Notes under the pieces: generated by a model
Told to the model about the DNA's origin: nothing
Seen by the model: only the letters and a program-made list of their open reading frames with translations
Databases searched by the model: none
In this document: in pieces, positions 7,924 to 16,555 of the stretch
Position numbering within the stretch: position 1 is the stretch's first letter
Layout: every line of letters begins with the position of its first letter
Position numbers and translations under genes: made by a program
Assembly: GCA_024281095.1 (NCBI GenBank)
Contig: JAMXLJ010000120.1
Coordinates: 1 to 62,583 of the forward strand
Direction of reading: 5' to 3'
Origin: Acidimicrobiia bacterium
GTDB lineage: Bacteria > Actinomycetota > Acidimicrobiia > IMCC26256 > JAMXLJ01
Length of the DNA stretch: 62,583 nucleotides

Positions 7924-8351
7924 CCAGGCGGAAAGGGCTTCGCAGGAACGAGCGCGGCCAGGCTGCGGTGCTGCTGATCGGCCTGCTCGTGCTCGCGGTC
8001 GGGTTCGTGGGTGTCGCGGTCGACGGCGCGCGCCTGTTCACTGCTCGCCGCGACCTCTCCTCGGTCGCAGACGCGGCCGCGCTCGCGGGGGCGTCGGCGC
8101 TCGACGAGGCCGCGTACCGCGCCAGCATGGGCCGCGAGATTCGCGTCGATCCGGAGCGGGCCCGTGCCGCGGCCGCCACGGTGATCGCCGAGGCGGGAGT
8201 CACGCCCGACACCCAGGTCGACGTCGCGGTCGATGGCAGCTCGGTGGAGGTTCGCATCGGCCGTCCAGTGGCGACCACGTTCCTTCGTGTCGTCGGCCTC
8301 GCCGAGCAGCACATCGGCGCCCACGCCCGCGCCGCGCCCCGCCGCCTGTGA
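7920..8351 (+). CDS. TadG-like pilus-associated membrane protein (short form)
   Basis: 143 residues. The N-terminus RNERGQAAVLLIGLLVLAVG is the conserved TadG-type start with one membrane segment. Then comes VAVDGARLFTARRDLSSVAD, the AAALAGAS motif of the TadE/TadG-like (DUF2134) region. Full TadG proteins often carry a large von Willebrand domain; this one ends soon after the N-terminal part. GTG start overlaps the previous stop. It ends the pilus operon. No prepilin peptidase (TadV) gene is present in the window, so it must be encoded elsewhere. Confidence 0.8.
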   Translation: MTRRKGLRRNERGQAAVLLIGLLVLAVGFVGVAVDGARLFTARRDLSSVADAAALAGASALDEAAYRASMGREIRVDPERARAAAATVIAEAGVTPDTQVDVAVDGSSVEVRIGRPVATTFLRVVGLAEQHIGAHARAAPRRL

Positions 8352-8362
8352 CGGTGTGCCGA

Positions 8363-9103
8363 TCACGCGCTACGCGTGTTGACGCGGCCGTTGATCTCGG
8401 CGATGTGGATCGCGCCGTCCAGAAGGGCGCGGAAGTCGTCCGGCGACGGATCGTCGTCGCCGTGACGCTCGACCTCGACCTCCAGCATGCTCTGCATCTT
8501 CTCTGCCTCGGCCCGTGCGTCGTCCGGAATGGTGATGCCCCGTTGCCGCATCCGCTCGACCATGACGGGTGCCAGGTCGGGCCGGAACTGGACGTGGGGC
8601 ACCCAACCCACGTTCGTGGGTCGGTCGAGCGCACGGATCGCGTCGATCAGCCCGGCGTCGCGGAGGCGGTCCGGCAGGTCGGGGTCGGGCTCGGGGAGCT
8701 GGCCGAGACGGCGCATCACGCCCGCAGCAAGGCCACGGTCGCCGTCCGAGAATCCGAACTCGTGCTCGTTGCCCAACAGCGGGCGGAGGCGGGCCCGGCA
8801 CGACCACGGGTGTGTTCCCGGCACGCCCAGCAGGTGCAGACGCACGACCGGGATGGGCTCGGCATGGCCCGACGACGACCCGACCGACTCGACCCATGTC
8901 TCGGCCAGCGACGCCTCGACGGCGTACCCGCCGTAGGTGCCATGCAGGACGCGGTCCGCCGACACCGTTCCGGCGACGACCGGCGCAAGCTCGTCGAGGC
9001 GCGCGTCCTGTCGGGACTGCACCACGCGTTCCTTGCTGCGCCGGCGCACGTTCACGACGACGATCCCGACGGCCAAGATCACGATGAACAGGACTGGATA
9101 CAT
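8363..9103 (-). CDS. membrane-anchored hypothetical protein
   Basis: 246 residues. One N-terminal membrane segment (MYPVLFIVILAVGIVVVNVR) is followed by a soluble part with no motif I recognise. That part has a beta-rich middle (YGGYAVEASLAETWVES, IPVVRLHLLGVPG) and a charged C-terminal helix region. The ATG at 9103 is the first good start. It is convergent with the pilus operon (gap of 11 bp) and lies 65 bp downstream of the c-di-GMP enzyme on the same strand, so it may be cotranscribed with it. Confidence 0.7.
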   Translation of the reverse strand: MYPVLFIVILAVGIVVVNVRRRSKERVVQSRQDARLDELAPVVAGTVSADRVLHGTYGGYAVEASLAETWVESVGSSSGHAEPIPVVRLHLLGVPGTHPWSCRARLRPLLGNEHEFGFSDGDRGLAAGVMRRLGQLPEPDPDLPDRLRDAGLIDAIRALDRPTNVGWVPHVQFRPDLAPVMVERMRQRGITIPDDARAEAEKMQSMLEVEVERHGDDDPSPDDFRALLDGAIHIAEINGRVNTRSA

Positions 9104-9168
9104 CGCGCTATCCGAGCAAATGCACGACGACTCGTCCAGCGCGGCACCGAGCAGCTGCGCTCTTCGGG

Positions 9169-12100
9169 TTATGCCGCTCCGGACGTGACCGGATTGACGA
9201 GTCGCTCCGCTCGTGACGCGGGCTCGGGCTTGCTGAACAGGTACCCCTGGGCCATGTCGCAGTGCAGCGCGCGGAGCTCTCCGAGTTGCACGTCGGTCTC
9301 GACGCCTTCCGCCACGGCGCGCAACCCCAACGCGTGCGCGAGGGTGATGACCGCGGTGACGATCGCGGAGTCGCCCGCTTCGCGGCCGAGGCCGTCGACG
9401 AAGCTGCGGTCCACCTTCAACGCCTCGACCGGGAATCGCTTCAAGTAGCTGAGTGACGAGAAGCCGGTGCCGAAGTCGTCGACGCTGAGATGTACGCCGA
9501 GGGCTCGCAGGGCCCGTAGCGTGCTGATCGCGGATTCGGCGTCGTGCATCAGCGTGCTCTCGGTGATCTCGAGCGAGACGCAATCGGGATCGATGCCGGT
9601 GTGTTGGAGGATCCGCGCGACCTCGGCCGGAAGCGCGGGCTCGGCGAGCTGGCGCGGCGAGAGGTTGACGCTGACGAACAGCGGCGCCACGCCCTCGGAG
9701 CGGCCCGACTGCCATGCTGCGACCTGACGGCACGCCTCTTCGAGCACCCATGCGCCGAGCGGCACGATGAGGCCGGTCTCCTCGGCGAGCGCGATGAACT
9801 CGCCGGGCAGGATCAACCCGCGCGTCGGGTGTTGCCAACGGGCCAACGCCTCGAAGCCGGCGACGTCGCCGCTCACCACGTCGACGATCGCCTGGTAGTG
9901 CACCTGGAACTCGCCCCGCGCCAACGCGCGGTGCAGATCGTTGCCGGTGCGCAACTGGTACACGGCGCGCTGATGGGTACGCTCGTCGAACACCTCGGTG
10001 CGGGCGCGGCCTTGCTCCTTCGCGCGGTACATCGCAGTGTCGGCGTCGCGCACGAGGCTTTCGGCGGTCTCGTCCGCGCCGGTCGACACCGCGACACCCA
10101 GGCTCGCGGTCACGAAGACCTCGCCTTCGGGAAGCAGGACCGGTCGCGACACTGCCTCCGACATCCGCGACGCAATCTCCAGCGCGGCGTCTTCGCCCGC
10201 CACGTCGTCGCACAGCACCACGAACTCGTCGCCGCCGAAGCGCGCCACGGTGTCTGACGGGCGCAGCGCGGCCCGCAACCGGCCCGCGACCGCGACGATC
10301 AACTGGTCGCCCGCCGCGTGGCCGAGGCTGTCGTTCACGAACTTGAACCGGTCGAGGTCGAGGAAGGCCACCGCGACCCTCCGGCGTCGCCGCGCCGCAA
10401 CCGCGAGCGCGTGCTCGAGCCGGTCCATGAACAGCACCCGGTTCGGCAACCCGGTCAAGGGGTCGTGGATCGCCGCGTGCTCGAGACGCTCGGCGATGGC
10501 GCGCCGCTCCGTGATGTCTTCGATCTGGCCGACGGTGTACGCGGGGTTGCCCTCGGCATCGCGCACGAGCGACACGGAGACGTGGGCCCACACCACTCGC
10601 CCGTCCGGCGTCGAGTACCGCTTCTCGATCGAGTAGCGCTCGACGTCGCCGGCAACCACGCGGCTCAGTTCCGCACTCGTGATCTCGACGTCGTCGGGGT
10701 GGGTGAACTCGGTGACGTGGCGGCCCACGAGCGCGTGCGCTTCGACGCCGAGTATTCGTCCCAGCTCGCGGTTCGCGCGCATCACCGTGCCGTCGAGGCC
10801 GGTGAGCGTCATGCCGATCGGCGCCTCCTCGAAGGCGGCCGCGAACATCTCTTGTGCCGCGGCGAGCTCACGCGCGGCCTGCCGTCGTTCCGTGACGTCG
10901 CGCACGGTGATCACGTGGCCGGCGAGCACCGGGTCGTCGACCATGTTGGTGGCGACGGCCTCGACCTCGAGCCAGTCGCCGCTCGCGCGCACGACGCGTG
11001 TCCGCACCGGCTCGCGAAGGGTTCCCGCGGAGAACTCCGCGAAGGCGGCCAGCGCGACCTCGCGGTCGTCGGGGTGCACGTAGGCCGTGATGTTGTTCCC
11101 GATCGCGCTCTCGGCCGGGAAGCCGAGCAGCGTCTTGAACGCGGGGCTGGCGAAGCGCACGACGCCGACCTCGTCGACCACGAACACGATGTCGTTGGAG
11201 TTCTTGACGATCGCCTGGAACCACGCCTCGCTCTTGCGCAGCTCCTCGGTTGCCTCGTTGACCATCCGCTGTGCCCGCGTGTCGGACCGGCGCACGAGCA
11301 GAGCGATGAGGAACACGAGCAGGCTCAACAGGAGCCCTGCGGTGAGGAGGAAGCGGCGGGCCGCGCCGGCCTGGGGATCCTCCTTGTCGAAGAACGCGTT
11401 GTAGCTGACGGTCCACCGGTGACCGCCCACGGTCATGGCGATGAACCGGTCGGCGCCGCGGGGAGACTGCGTGTTGACCACTGGGAGCGCGGCCACCGCG
11501 TTTTGCGTGCCCATGCCGCGGCCGTCGGTGATCGCCACCGACTCGAAGCCCGGCGCGCGCGCCATCACGCTCTGCAGGAACTGCTGACTGTCGACGATCG
11601 CACCCACCCAACCGTTCGGTTCGCTGCTGCGACCGCCGACCCGCGCGGGCACGGGGACGGCGATCTCGAGCCTCGACACCACCGCGAACATCGACCGGTT
11701 GCCGATGAGGCCGGTGCCCGGGTCGGTGCGGAGGGTGAAACGGCCCGTGATCGACATCGAACCGGGTGACGTCGTGCGGTCGAGATGGTCCGCCGCGTTC
11801 GACAGCGTGCTGAGATCCGCGCCGACGATCTGGTCGGTGAGGGCCGGCGGTGAGATGCGGGCGACCATGACCCGACCGTCGGAGCCGAGACTCACGAATC
11901 CCATACCGACGAGGCCCGACTCGCGCTCCGCAACGCTGATTCTCGACGCGTACGCATCGAGCTCGGCGTCGGTCGGTGGAACGGGCCGGGCGAACAGGGT
12001 CTTGAGGTCGCTCAGTGTCTTGGCGATCTGGTCGAGCTGCCCGCGGACCGCGCTCTGCAGCTCGGCTCGGTGGCCGGCATCGCGGCGGGCCCGTGCGGCG

Positions 12101-12408
12101 TCGCGCTGCGACAGCGATCGAGCCCAGAGGCCGAACGTCAGCCCGAGGGAGGCGACGAGCAGGACCCAGGCCGTCGAGCGCGCGCGAATCCAGCGCGGCC
12201 CGACCGCGGCGCGGGACCTCCGGTTGGGTGCGGCCGCGCCGGAACCACCGGCGTCCGGCTCACCGGCGCGGCTCGTCGGGCCCACGCAGACGGGGGCTGC
12301 CCTGCGAAGGAATCGCACGGAAAGGAGGTCGGCACGCGGGGCTGCGGTGTTGAGGGAATCGATGCGCGTTCCGGACCCCCGGTACCCTTTCCGCCCAGAA
12401 GGGGCCAC
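9169..12408 (-). CDS. CHASE-PAS-PAS-GGDEF-EAL cyclic-di-GMP synthase/phosphodiesterase
   Basis: 1079 residues. TM1 lies at about 79-96 and TM2 at 352-374, enclosing a CHASE-type extracytoplasmic sensor. Two PAS domains follow (about 392-510 and 520-640). The GGDEF domain has an intact FGGDEF signature at 724-729 and an inhibitory-site RPSD at 716-719, five residues before GGDEF. The EAL domain has GFEALARW (EAL at 853-855), VNLSPRQL, SLEITES, DDFGTGFSS and EGVET, so both activities may work. The GTG at 12408 is provisional, since about 70 residues precede TM1. Lying beside a Tad pilus locus, it may set the adhesive or motile state. That link is inference. Confidence 0.92.
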   Translation of the reverse strand: MAPSGRKGYRGSGTRIDSLNTAAPRADLLSVRFLRRAAPVCVGPTSRAGEPDAGGSGAAAPNRRSRAAVGPRWIRARSTAWVLLVASLGLTFGLWARSLSQRDAARARRDAGHRAELQSAVRGQLDQIAKTLSDLKTLFARPVPPTDAELDAYASRISVAERESGLVGMGFVSLGSDGRVMVARISPPALTDQIVGADLSTLSNAADHLDRTTSPGSMSITGRFTLRTDPGTGLIGNRSMFAVVSRLEIAVPVPARVGGRSSEPNGWVGAIVDSQQFLQSVMARAPGFESVAITDGRGMGTQNAVAALPVVNTQSPRGADRFIAMTVGGHRWTVSYNAFFDKEDPQAGAARRFLLTAGLLLSLLVFLIALLVRRSDTRAQRMVNEATEELRKSEAWFQAIVKNSNDIVFVVDEVGVVRFASPAFKTLLGFPAESAIGNNITAYVHPDDREVALAAFAEFSAGTLREPVRTRVVRASGDWLEVEAVATNMVDDPVLAGHVITVRDVTERRQAARELAAAQEMFAAAFEEAPIGMTLTGLDGTVMRANRELGRILGVEAHALVGRHVTEFTHPDDVEITSAELSRVVAGDVERYSIEKRYSTPDGRVVWAHVSVSLVRDAEGNPAYTVGQIEDITERRAIAERLEHAAIHDPLTGLPNRVLFMDRLEHALAVAARRRRRVAVAFLDLDRFKFVNDSLGHAAGDQLIVAVAGRLRAALRPSDTVARFGGDEFVVLCDDVAGEDAALEIASRMSEAVSRPVLLPEGEVFVTASLGVAVSTGADETAESLVRDADTAMYRAKEQGRARTEVFDERTHQRAVYQLRTGNDLHRALARGEFQVHYQAIVDVVSGDVAGFEALARWQHPTRGLILPGEFIALAEETGLIVPLGAWVLEEACRQVAAWQSGRSEGVAPLFVSVNLSPRQLAEPALPAEVARILQHTGIDPDCVSLEITESTLMHDAESAISTLRALRALGVHLSVDDFGTGFSSLSYLKRFPVEALKVDRSFVDGLGREAGDSAIVTAVITLAHALGLRAVAEGVETDVQLGELRALHCDMAQGYLFSKPEPASRAERLVNPVTSGAA

Positions 12409-12418
12409 CCGTCTAGCC

Positions 12419-12561
12419 GGAGGGAGCCGTGAGTACCGTGCGGACGGAGCTGACCCCTGGGCGGAGGCCCGGGAGGGGGCAGCGGAGGGAGCCGTGAGTA
12501 CCGTGCGGACGGAGCTGGCCCCTGGGCGGAGGCCCGGGAGGGGCCAGCGGAGGGAGCCATG
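12419..12561 (+). repeat. 65-bp tandem repeat ending at the mutase start codon
   Basis: Two full copies (12419-12483 and 12484-12548) differ at only a few positions, and a third begins at 12549 and runs into the ATG at 12559. Each copy opens with the ribosome site GGAGGGAGCC followed by GTGAGTACCGTG; the third reads ATGAGTAC. The unit is rich in purines on the plus strand. A closely similar sequence precedes mnmA at 17754. Confidence 0.85.
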
Positions 12562-12562
12562 A
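12429..12562 (+). promoter_or_regulatory. two coupled 22-codon upstream ORFs before the mutase
   Basis: The repeat creates ORF A (12429-12497) and ORF B (12494-12562). Both encode nearly the same 22-residue Arg/Pro-rich peptide, starting [13 protein letters not shown] or [13 protein letters not shown]. Each has its own GGAGGGAGCC site. ORF A stops in a GTGA overlap with the start of ORF B, and ORF B stops in an ATGA overlap with the mutase start. Because the unit is 3n+2 long, the overlaps follow from the duplication itself. Translation of either peptide is unproven. Confidence 0.4.
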
Positions 12563-14148
12563 GTACAGGCGAAGAACGGCGGCAGACCGACTCCGGCATC
12601 GAGGTCCGCACCGTCTACAACGACGCCGACCTCGAGGGCTTCGATCCTGCCGGTGCCCTTGGTGCCCCGGGCGAGCCGCCTTACACGCGGGGCGTCTACC
12701 CCACGATGTACCGGTCACGGCCGTGGACGATGCGCCAGTACTCCGGGTTCGGCACGGCCAAGGAGACCAACGAACGGTTCCATTACCTCCTGTCGCACGG
12801 CCAGACCGGCCTGTCGTGCGCCTTCGACCTGCCGACCCAGATGGGTTACGACTCGGACCACCCCCGCGCCCAGGGCGAGGTCGGCAAGGTGGGCGTCGCG
12901 ATCGACTCACTGGAAGACATGGAGATCCTCCTCTCCGGTCTGCCGCTCGACCGCGTGACCACCTCGATGACGATCAACGCGACGGCCGCGATCCTGCTCC
13001 TGCTGTACGAGCTCGTGGCCGAGAAGCAGGGCGTTCCTGCAAGCGCCATCGGCGGCACGGTGCAGAACGACCTGCTGAAGGAATACGTCGCACGTGGCAC
13101 GTACATCTATCCGCCCCGCCAGTCGATGCGCATCATCACCGACCTGTTCGCGTACTGCCGTGAACGCATCCCGAAGTGGAACACGATCTCGATCTCCGGA
13201 TACCACATCCGTGAGGCCGGCTCGACCGCGGTGCAGGAGATTGCGTTCACGTTGTCGAACGCGATCGCGTACGTGCAGGCCGCAGTCGAAGCGGGGCTCG
13301 ACGTCGACGAATTTGCACCGCGGCTGTCGTTCTTCTGGAACGGGCACAACAACTTCTTCGAGGAAGTCGCGAAGTTCCGGGCGTCGCGGCGGATGTGGTA
13401 CCGGATCATGAACGAGCGCTTCGGCGCGAAGGACGAGCGTTCCAAGCTCCTGCGGTTCCACACGCAGACCGGCGGCTCGACCCTCACGGCGCAGCAGCCC
13501 GAGAACAACGTGGTGCGCGTCGCGGTGCAGGCGCTCGCGGCGGTGCTCGGCGGTACCCAGTCGCTGCACACGAACGGCTTCGACGAAGCGCTCGGCCTGC
13601 CCACGGAACGGGCGGCCAAGATTGCGTTGCGCACGCAGCAGATCATCGCCAACGAGTCAGGGGTGACCGACACGGTCGACCCGTTGGCCGGGTCGTACTT
13701 CGTCGAGTCCCTCACGAACGAGGTGGAAGCCGCGGCCTGGCGCTACATCGAGCGCATCGACGAGATGGGTGGCGCGGTTGCCGCAATCGAGGCCGGCTAC
13801 ATGCAGGACGAGATCGAGCAGGCCGCGTTCGAGTGGGCGAAGAACGTGGACGACGGCCGCAAGGTGATCGTGGGCGTGAACAAATACACCGAAGACGAAG
13901 CCGGCGACCTCGACGTGTTCCCCATCGACCCCGGGCTCGAGCGGCGACAGGCGGCCGCGGTGGCCGCGGTGCGGGCCCGGCGTGAGGACGCGGCCGTGAA
14001 GGCGGCGCTCGAAGACGTGCGCGCCGCGGCGCGAGGCACCCAGAACCTGCTCGTGCCCATGCGCGACGCACTCGCGCGGTACGCGACGCTCGGCGAGGTG
14101 AGCGACGTGCTGCGCGAGGAGTTCGGCGTGTACCAACCCAGCCGCTGA
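12559..14148 (+). CDS. methylmalonyl-CoA mutase family large subunit (no B12 domain)
   Basis: 529 residues covering only the substrate-binding TIM-barrel part. The family motifs [40 protein letters not shown] and [18 protein letters not shown] are intact. Residues matching the Propionibacterium enzyme's Tyr89, Arg207 and His244 are Tyr51, Arg192 and His217, which favours methylmalonyl-CoA over isobutyryl-CoA as substrate. The C-terminal cobalamin-binding domain is absent, so it must pair with a separate small subunit, which is not adjacent. It probably converts methylmalonyl-CoA to succinyl-CoA or a related reaction. Translation may be coupled to the two upstream ORFs. Confidence 0.88.
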   Translation: MSTGEERRQTDSGIEVRTVYNDADLEGFDPAGALGAPGEPPYTRGVYPTMYRSRPWTMRQYSGFGTAKETNERFHYLLSHGQTGLSCAFDLPTQMGYDSDHPRAQGEVGKVGVAIDSLEDMEILLSGLPLDRVTTSMTINATAAILLLLYELVAEKQGVPASAIGGTVQNDLLKEYVARGTYIYPPRQSMRIITDLFAYCRERIPKWNTISISGYHIREAGSTAVQEIAFTLSNAIAYVQAAVEAGLDVDEFAPRLSFFWNGHNNFFEEVAKFRASRRMWYRIMNERFGAKDERSKLLRFHTQTGGSTLTAQQPENNVVRVAVQALAAVLGGTQSLHTNGFDEALGLPTERAAKIALRTQQIIANESGVTDTVDPLAGSYFVESLTNEVEAAAWRYIERIDEMGGAVAAIEAGYMQDEIEQAAFEWAKNVDDGRKVIVGVNKYTEDEAGDLDVFPIDPGLERRQAAAVAAVRARREDAAVKAALEDVRAAARGTQNLLVPMRDALARYATLGEVSDVLREEFGVYQPSR

Positions 14149-14229
14149 CGACGCTCGACCCGGACCTTTCGGGCCGATTCCGCCCCGGCGTCGCGGCCGT
14201 GTGGGCGGGACGCCGCTGCAGTTCCCGGG

Positions 14230-14391
14230 TCAGCCGGCACGGCGCAGGGGCTTGACCGGCTCGGGCGGCCGGGCGTTGCGGAGCGCGGTGCGGGCCGCGG
14301 CCACACCCTTGCGGCCGACGGCGCGGGTTCGCTTGTCGAGGCGGTCGCGGCCGGCGCTGCCCCCTTCGAGGAGTCGTAGCTGTGTGCTCAT
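14230..14391 (-). CDS. small basic conserved protein (53 aa)
   Basis: Starts MSTQLRLLEGG and contains DRLDKRTRAVGRKGVAAARTALRNARPP. The pattern RLDxRTxxVGRxGVAAARxAL recalls short basic proteins common in high-GC actinobacteria that have no assigned function. The ATG at 14391 lacks a clear ribosome site. It lies alone between two plus-strand genes, whose flanks contain nothing else I can read as coding. The family resemblance is from memory and the call is moderate. Confidence 0.45.
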   Translation of the reverse strand: MSTQLRLLEGGSAGRDRLDKRTRAVGRKGVAAARTALRNARPPEPVKPLRRAG

Positions 14392-14582
14392 ACGAGGAGT
14401 ATGAGCGGGGGCTGTGACAGTTACGCCGGCCGGGAGCGCCTTCACGGTACGTGCGGGCCGCGACGCACGGCGCGCGCTTGCTCCGGGCCCGCCGCGGCCC
14501 GCGCGAATGGTCCGAACCGCCCTCATTCGCCTACTACTCTCCGGCGGCGATGTTCAGAGAGCTTTCAGAAAAGGCGAGGAGC

Positions 14583-16496
14583 ATGCAACGAAGGCGGTTT
14601 CGGATGACGGTCGTCTTGACGGTCCTCGCGATCGTCGGGGCCGCCTGCGGCGGCGGGAGCGGGGGAAAATCGAGCTCGACGAGCTCCACCTCGTCGAGCC
14701 GAACAGGCTCGGTGGCGGTGAACCCCCTGTTCGTGGCCACGGGCCCGGACGGGACGTCGACCGGCGGCACCAACCCGGTCACCGTCCGGATCGCACCGTC
14801 GACTGACCAGAAGCTGCGCGTCGGCTTCACCGAGGACGAGGTCGCCGGCACCGGCGACCAGTGGCGGGCCGCCGGCTGGGGCGCGGTCACGGTGGCCACC
14901 CTGTTGACCGGAGCGGACCTGCGCAACCGCGAGGTCGACTTCGACGTGACCGGGAAGATCGACGGCCCGAGCGCCGGTGGTCTCATGACCGTCGCGACGC
15001 TGTCGCTGATGCGGGGCGACAAGATCCAGCCCGACATCACGATGACCGGCACGATCAACCCCGACGGCACGATCGGCCCGGTCGGTGGCATCCCGTACAA
15101 GGTCGACGGTGTGCTCGCCGCGCACAAGAAGCGCATGCTGATCCCGGTCGGGCAGCGCAACAGCAAGGACGACTCGGGTCAGCTCGTCGACGTGATCGAC
15201 GAGGGTCGGCGCAAGGGCGTCGAGGTCACCGAGGTCCGCGACGTCTACGAGGCGTACAAGGCGTTCACCGGCAAGGACCTGCCGCGGCCGGCGCCTGCGA
15301 CCGACGTCAGCCTCGACAACCAGGCCTACGACAAGTTGAAGGCGAAGGCCGAGTCGTGGTTGGCGAAGTTCCAGACCGCCGTGGGCAGTTTCAACAGTCT
15401 CGATCCGTCCATGCAGCAGAACCTGCAGAGCATCGCCAACGACGCGAACACCGCGCAGCAGCAGGCGAAGAAGCTCAGCGACGAAGGCCTGCAGGCGGGC
15501 GCGTTCCAGAAAGCCGTCGAGGCCGCCGGTCTCGCCAACGCAGCCGTACAGACCGGTCAGGCGCTGCAGATCTACCTGACCCAGGGCGCCGACGCGTTCG
15601 TCGCGAAGGTGAAGGGCAGTCAGTCGGTCGGCGATCAGGTCAAGGGGCTCGTCGACGAGTTCAAGACGTTCCAGCCCCAGAGTGTCAGTGACGCCGCGGC
15701 CCTCATCGGTGCGTATGGCAACGCGATCGACGCGATCAGCCTGTCGCAGTTCGGTGAGAACCAGTTCAACGCCAAGGCCTCGTCCACTGAAGAGGCGCTC
15801 CAGCAGTACACAGTCGGCGCGGTGTACTACGAGCTGTCGGGCACCTTCGCCGACGCGTCACGCGACATCCTCGACGTGGGTCGGGGCCTGGGTGGTGCAA
15901 AGCTCGGCACGAAGATCGACCTCCCTGGTGTTGCGGAGTTCTTCCGCCGCGCCGCGGAGGCCAACCTCAACGCGTTCGAGACCGTCGTGATCGAGCCGGC
16001 CGCGAACAAGGAGAACGTGAGCGCGGCCGCGGCGAAGGAGAGCTTCTCCGGCAAGGACCTCGAGTACGCGCTGGCCACCACCGGACTCGACGTGATGGGC
16101 AACCTCCAGCAGTACTTCGGGGCGGCCGCGTCGAGCGACTATGCGGAGCTCGGCGGTGCCGTCTCGCTGTACAACCGCAGCGCGGGCCTGCTGGCGAAGT
16201 ACTACTCGCTCGGCGACGTCGACCCGAAGACGCTCGAGGTCTCGGGCATTGCCAACAGCCAGGCGTACTCCGGGTCGGTCGACCTCGCGCAGCGTCAGCT
16301 CGCGGCCAACGTGGGCGTGCTGCGCAGCAAGCAGGTGAATCCGACGATCGCCGTCGCCGACAACCAGATCGGCAACATCCAGCGTGACGGCGACGCGAGC
16401 CAGAAGCTCGACGCGCTGTCGTCGTACTGGGACGGCTATCTCAACAGCCGGGTGCTCGCCTACATCGGCGGGTTCCCGACCGCCGGACTGCAGTAA
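14583..16496 (+). CDS. secreted lipoprotein with Lon-type (S16) protease domain
   Basis: 637 residues. A signal peptide ends in VGAAC, giving lipid-anchored Cys22, then a Ser/Thr/Gly linker. Residues about 65-200 form a Lon proteolytic domain: KIDGPSAGGLMTVATL carries Ser130, and GGIPYKVDGVLAAHKKR carries Lys173. They are 43 residues apart, the same as Ser679/Lys722 of E. coli Lon, so the catalytic dyad looks intact. No AAA+ unfoldase is present. The remaining ~430 residues are helix-rich and unrecognised, with Gln/Ala-rich coiled stretches. AGGAG lies 5 nt before the ATG. Function is likely extracytoplasmic proteolysis; substrates are unknown. Confidence 0.8.
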   Translation: MQRRRFRMTVVLTVLAIVGAACGGGSGGKSSSTSSTSSSRTGSVAVNPLFVATGPDGTSTGGTNPVTVRIAPSTDQKLRVGFTEDEVAGTGDQWRAAGWGAVTVATLLTGADLRNREVDFDVTGKIDGPSAGGLMTVATLSLMRGDKIQPDITMTGTINPDGTIGPVGGIPYKVDGVLAAHKKRMLIPVGQRNSKDDSGQLVDVIDEGRRKGVEVTEVRDVYEAYKAFTGKDLPRPAPATDVSLDNQAYDKLKAKAESWLAKFQTAVGSFNSLDPSMQQNLQSIANDANTAQQQAKKLSDEGLQAGAFQKAVEAAGLANAAVQTGQALQIYLTQGADAFVAKVKGSQSVGDQVKGLVDEFKTFQPQSVSDAAALIGAYGNAIDAISLSQFGENQFNAKASSTEEALQQYTVGAVYYELSGTFADASRDILDVGRGLGGAKLGTKIDLPGVAEFFRRAAEANLNAFETVVIEPAANKENVSAAAAKESFSGKDLEYALATTGLDVMGNLQQYFGAAASSDYAELGGAVSLYNRSAGLLAKYYSLGDVDPKTLEVSGIANSQAYSGSVDLAQRQLAANVGVLRSKQVNPTIAVADNQIGNIQRDGDASQKLDALSSYWDGYLNSRVLAYIGGFPTAGLQ

Positions 16497-16500
16497 ACGC

Positions 16501-16539
16501 GGGGCCGGGGCGGCGCCTTCCTGGCGTCGCCCCGGCCCC
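16501..16539 (+). terminator. strong GC hairpin terminator
   Basis: A 17-bp stem (16501-16517 with 16523-16539) contains one G-T wobble and has the loop TTCCT. It starts 4 bp after the stop of the Lon lipoprotein gene and ends just before the iscS promoter. There is only a short pyrimidine run after it, so termination may be of the actinobacterial T-poor kind. Confidence 0.75.
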
Positions 16540-16542
16540 TCC

Positions 16543-16548
16543 TACACT
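16543..16548 (+). promoter_or_regulatory. -10 element for leaderless cysteine desulfurase transcript
   Basis: TACACT is followed by exactly 7 nt and then the ATG at 16556, with no ribosome site. This is the TANNNT-N6-9-start layout seen before many genes in this window and points to a leaderless mRNA. Confidence 0.5.
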
Positions 16549-16555
16549 CGGCGCG

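Noticed and set aside
10318-11769. A 483-codon plus-strand frame inside the c-di-GMP enzyme gene
   Set aside because: Antisense to PAS and GGDEF domains with intact motifs; no features of its own.
12138-12910. Minus-strand frames across the 65-bp repeats with repeated [19 protein letters not shown] peptides
   Set aside because: The repeated peptide only reflects the DNA repeat read on the other strand; there is no ribosome site or homology.
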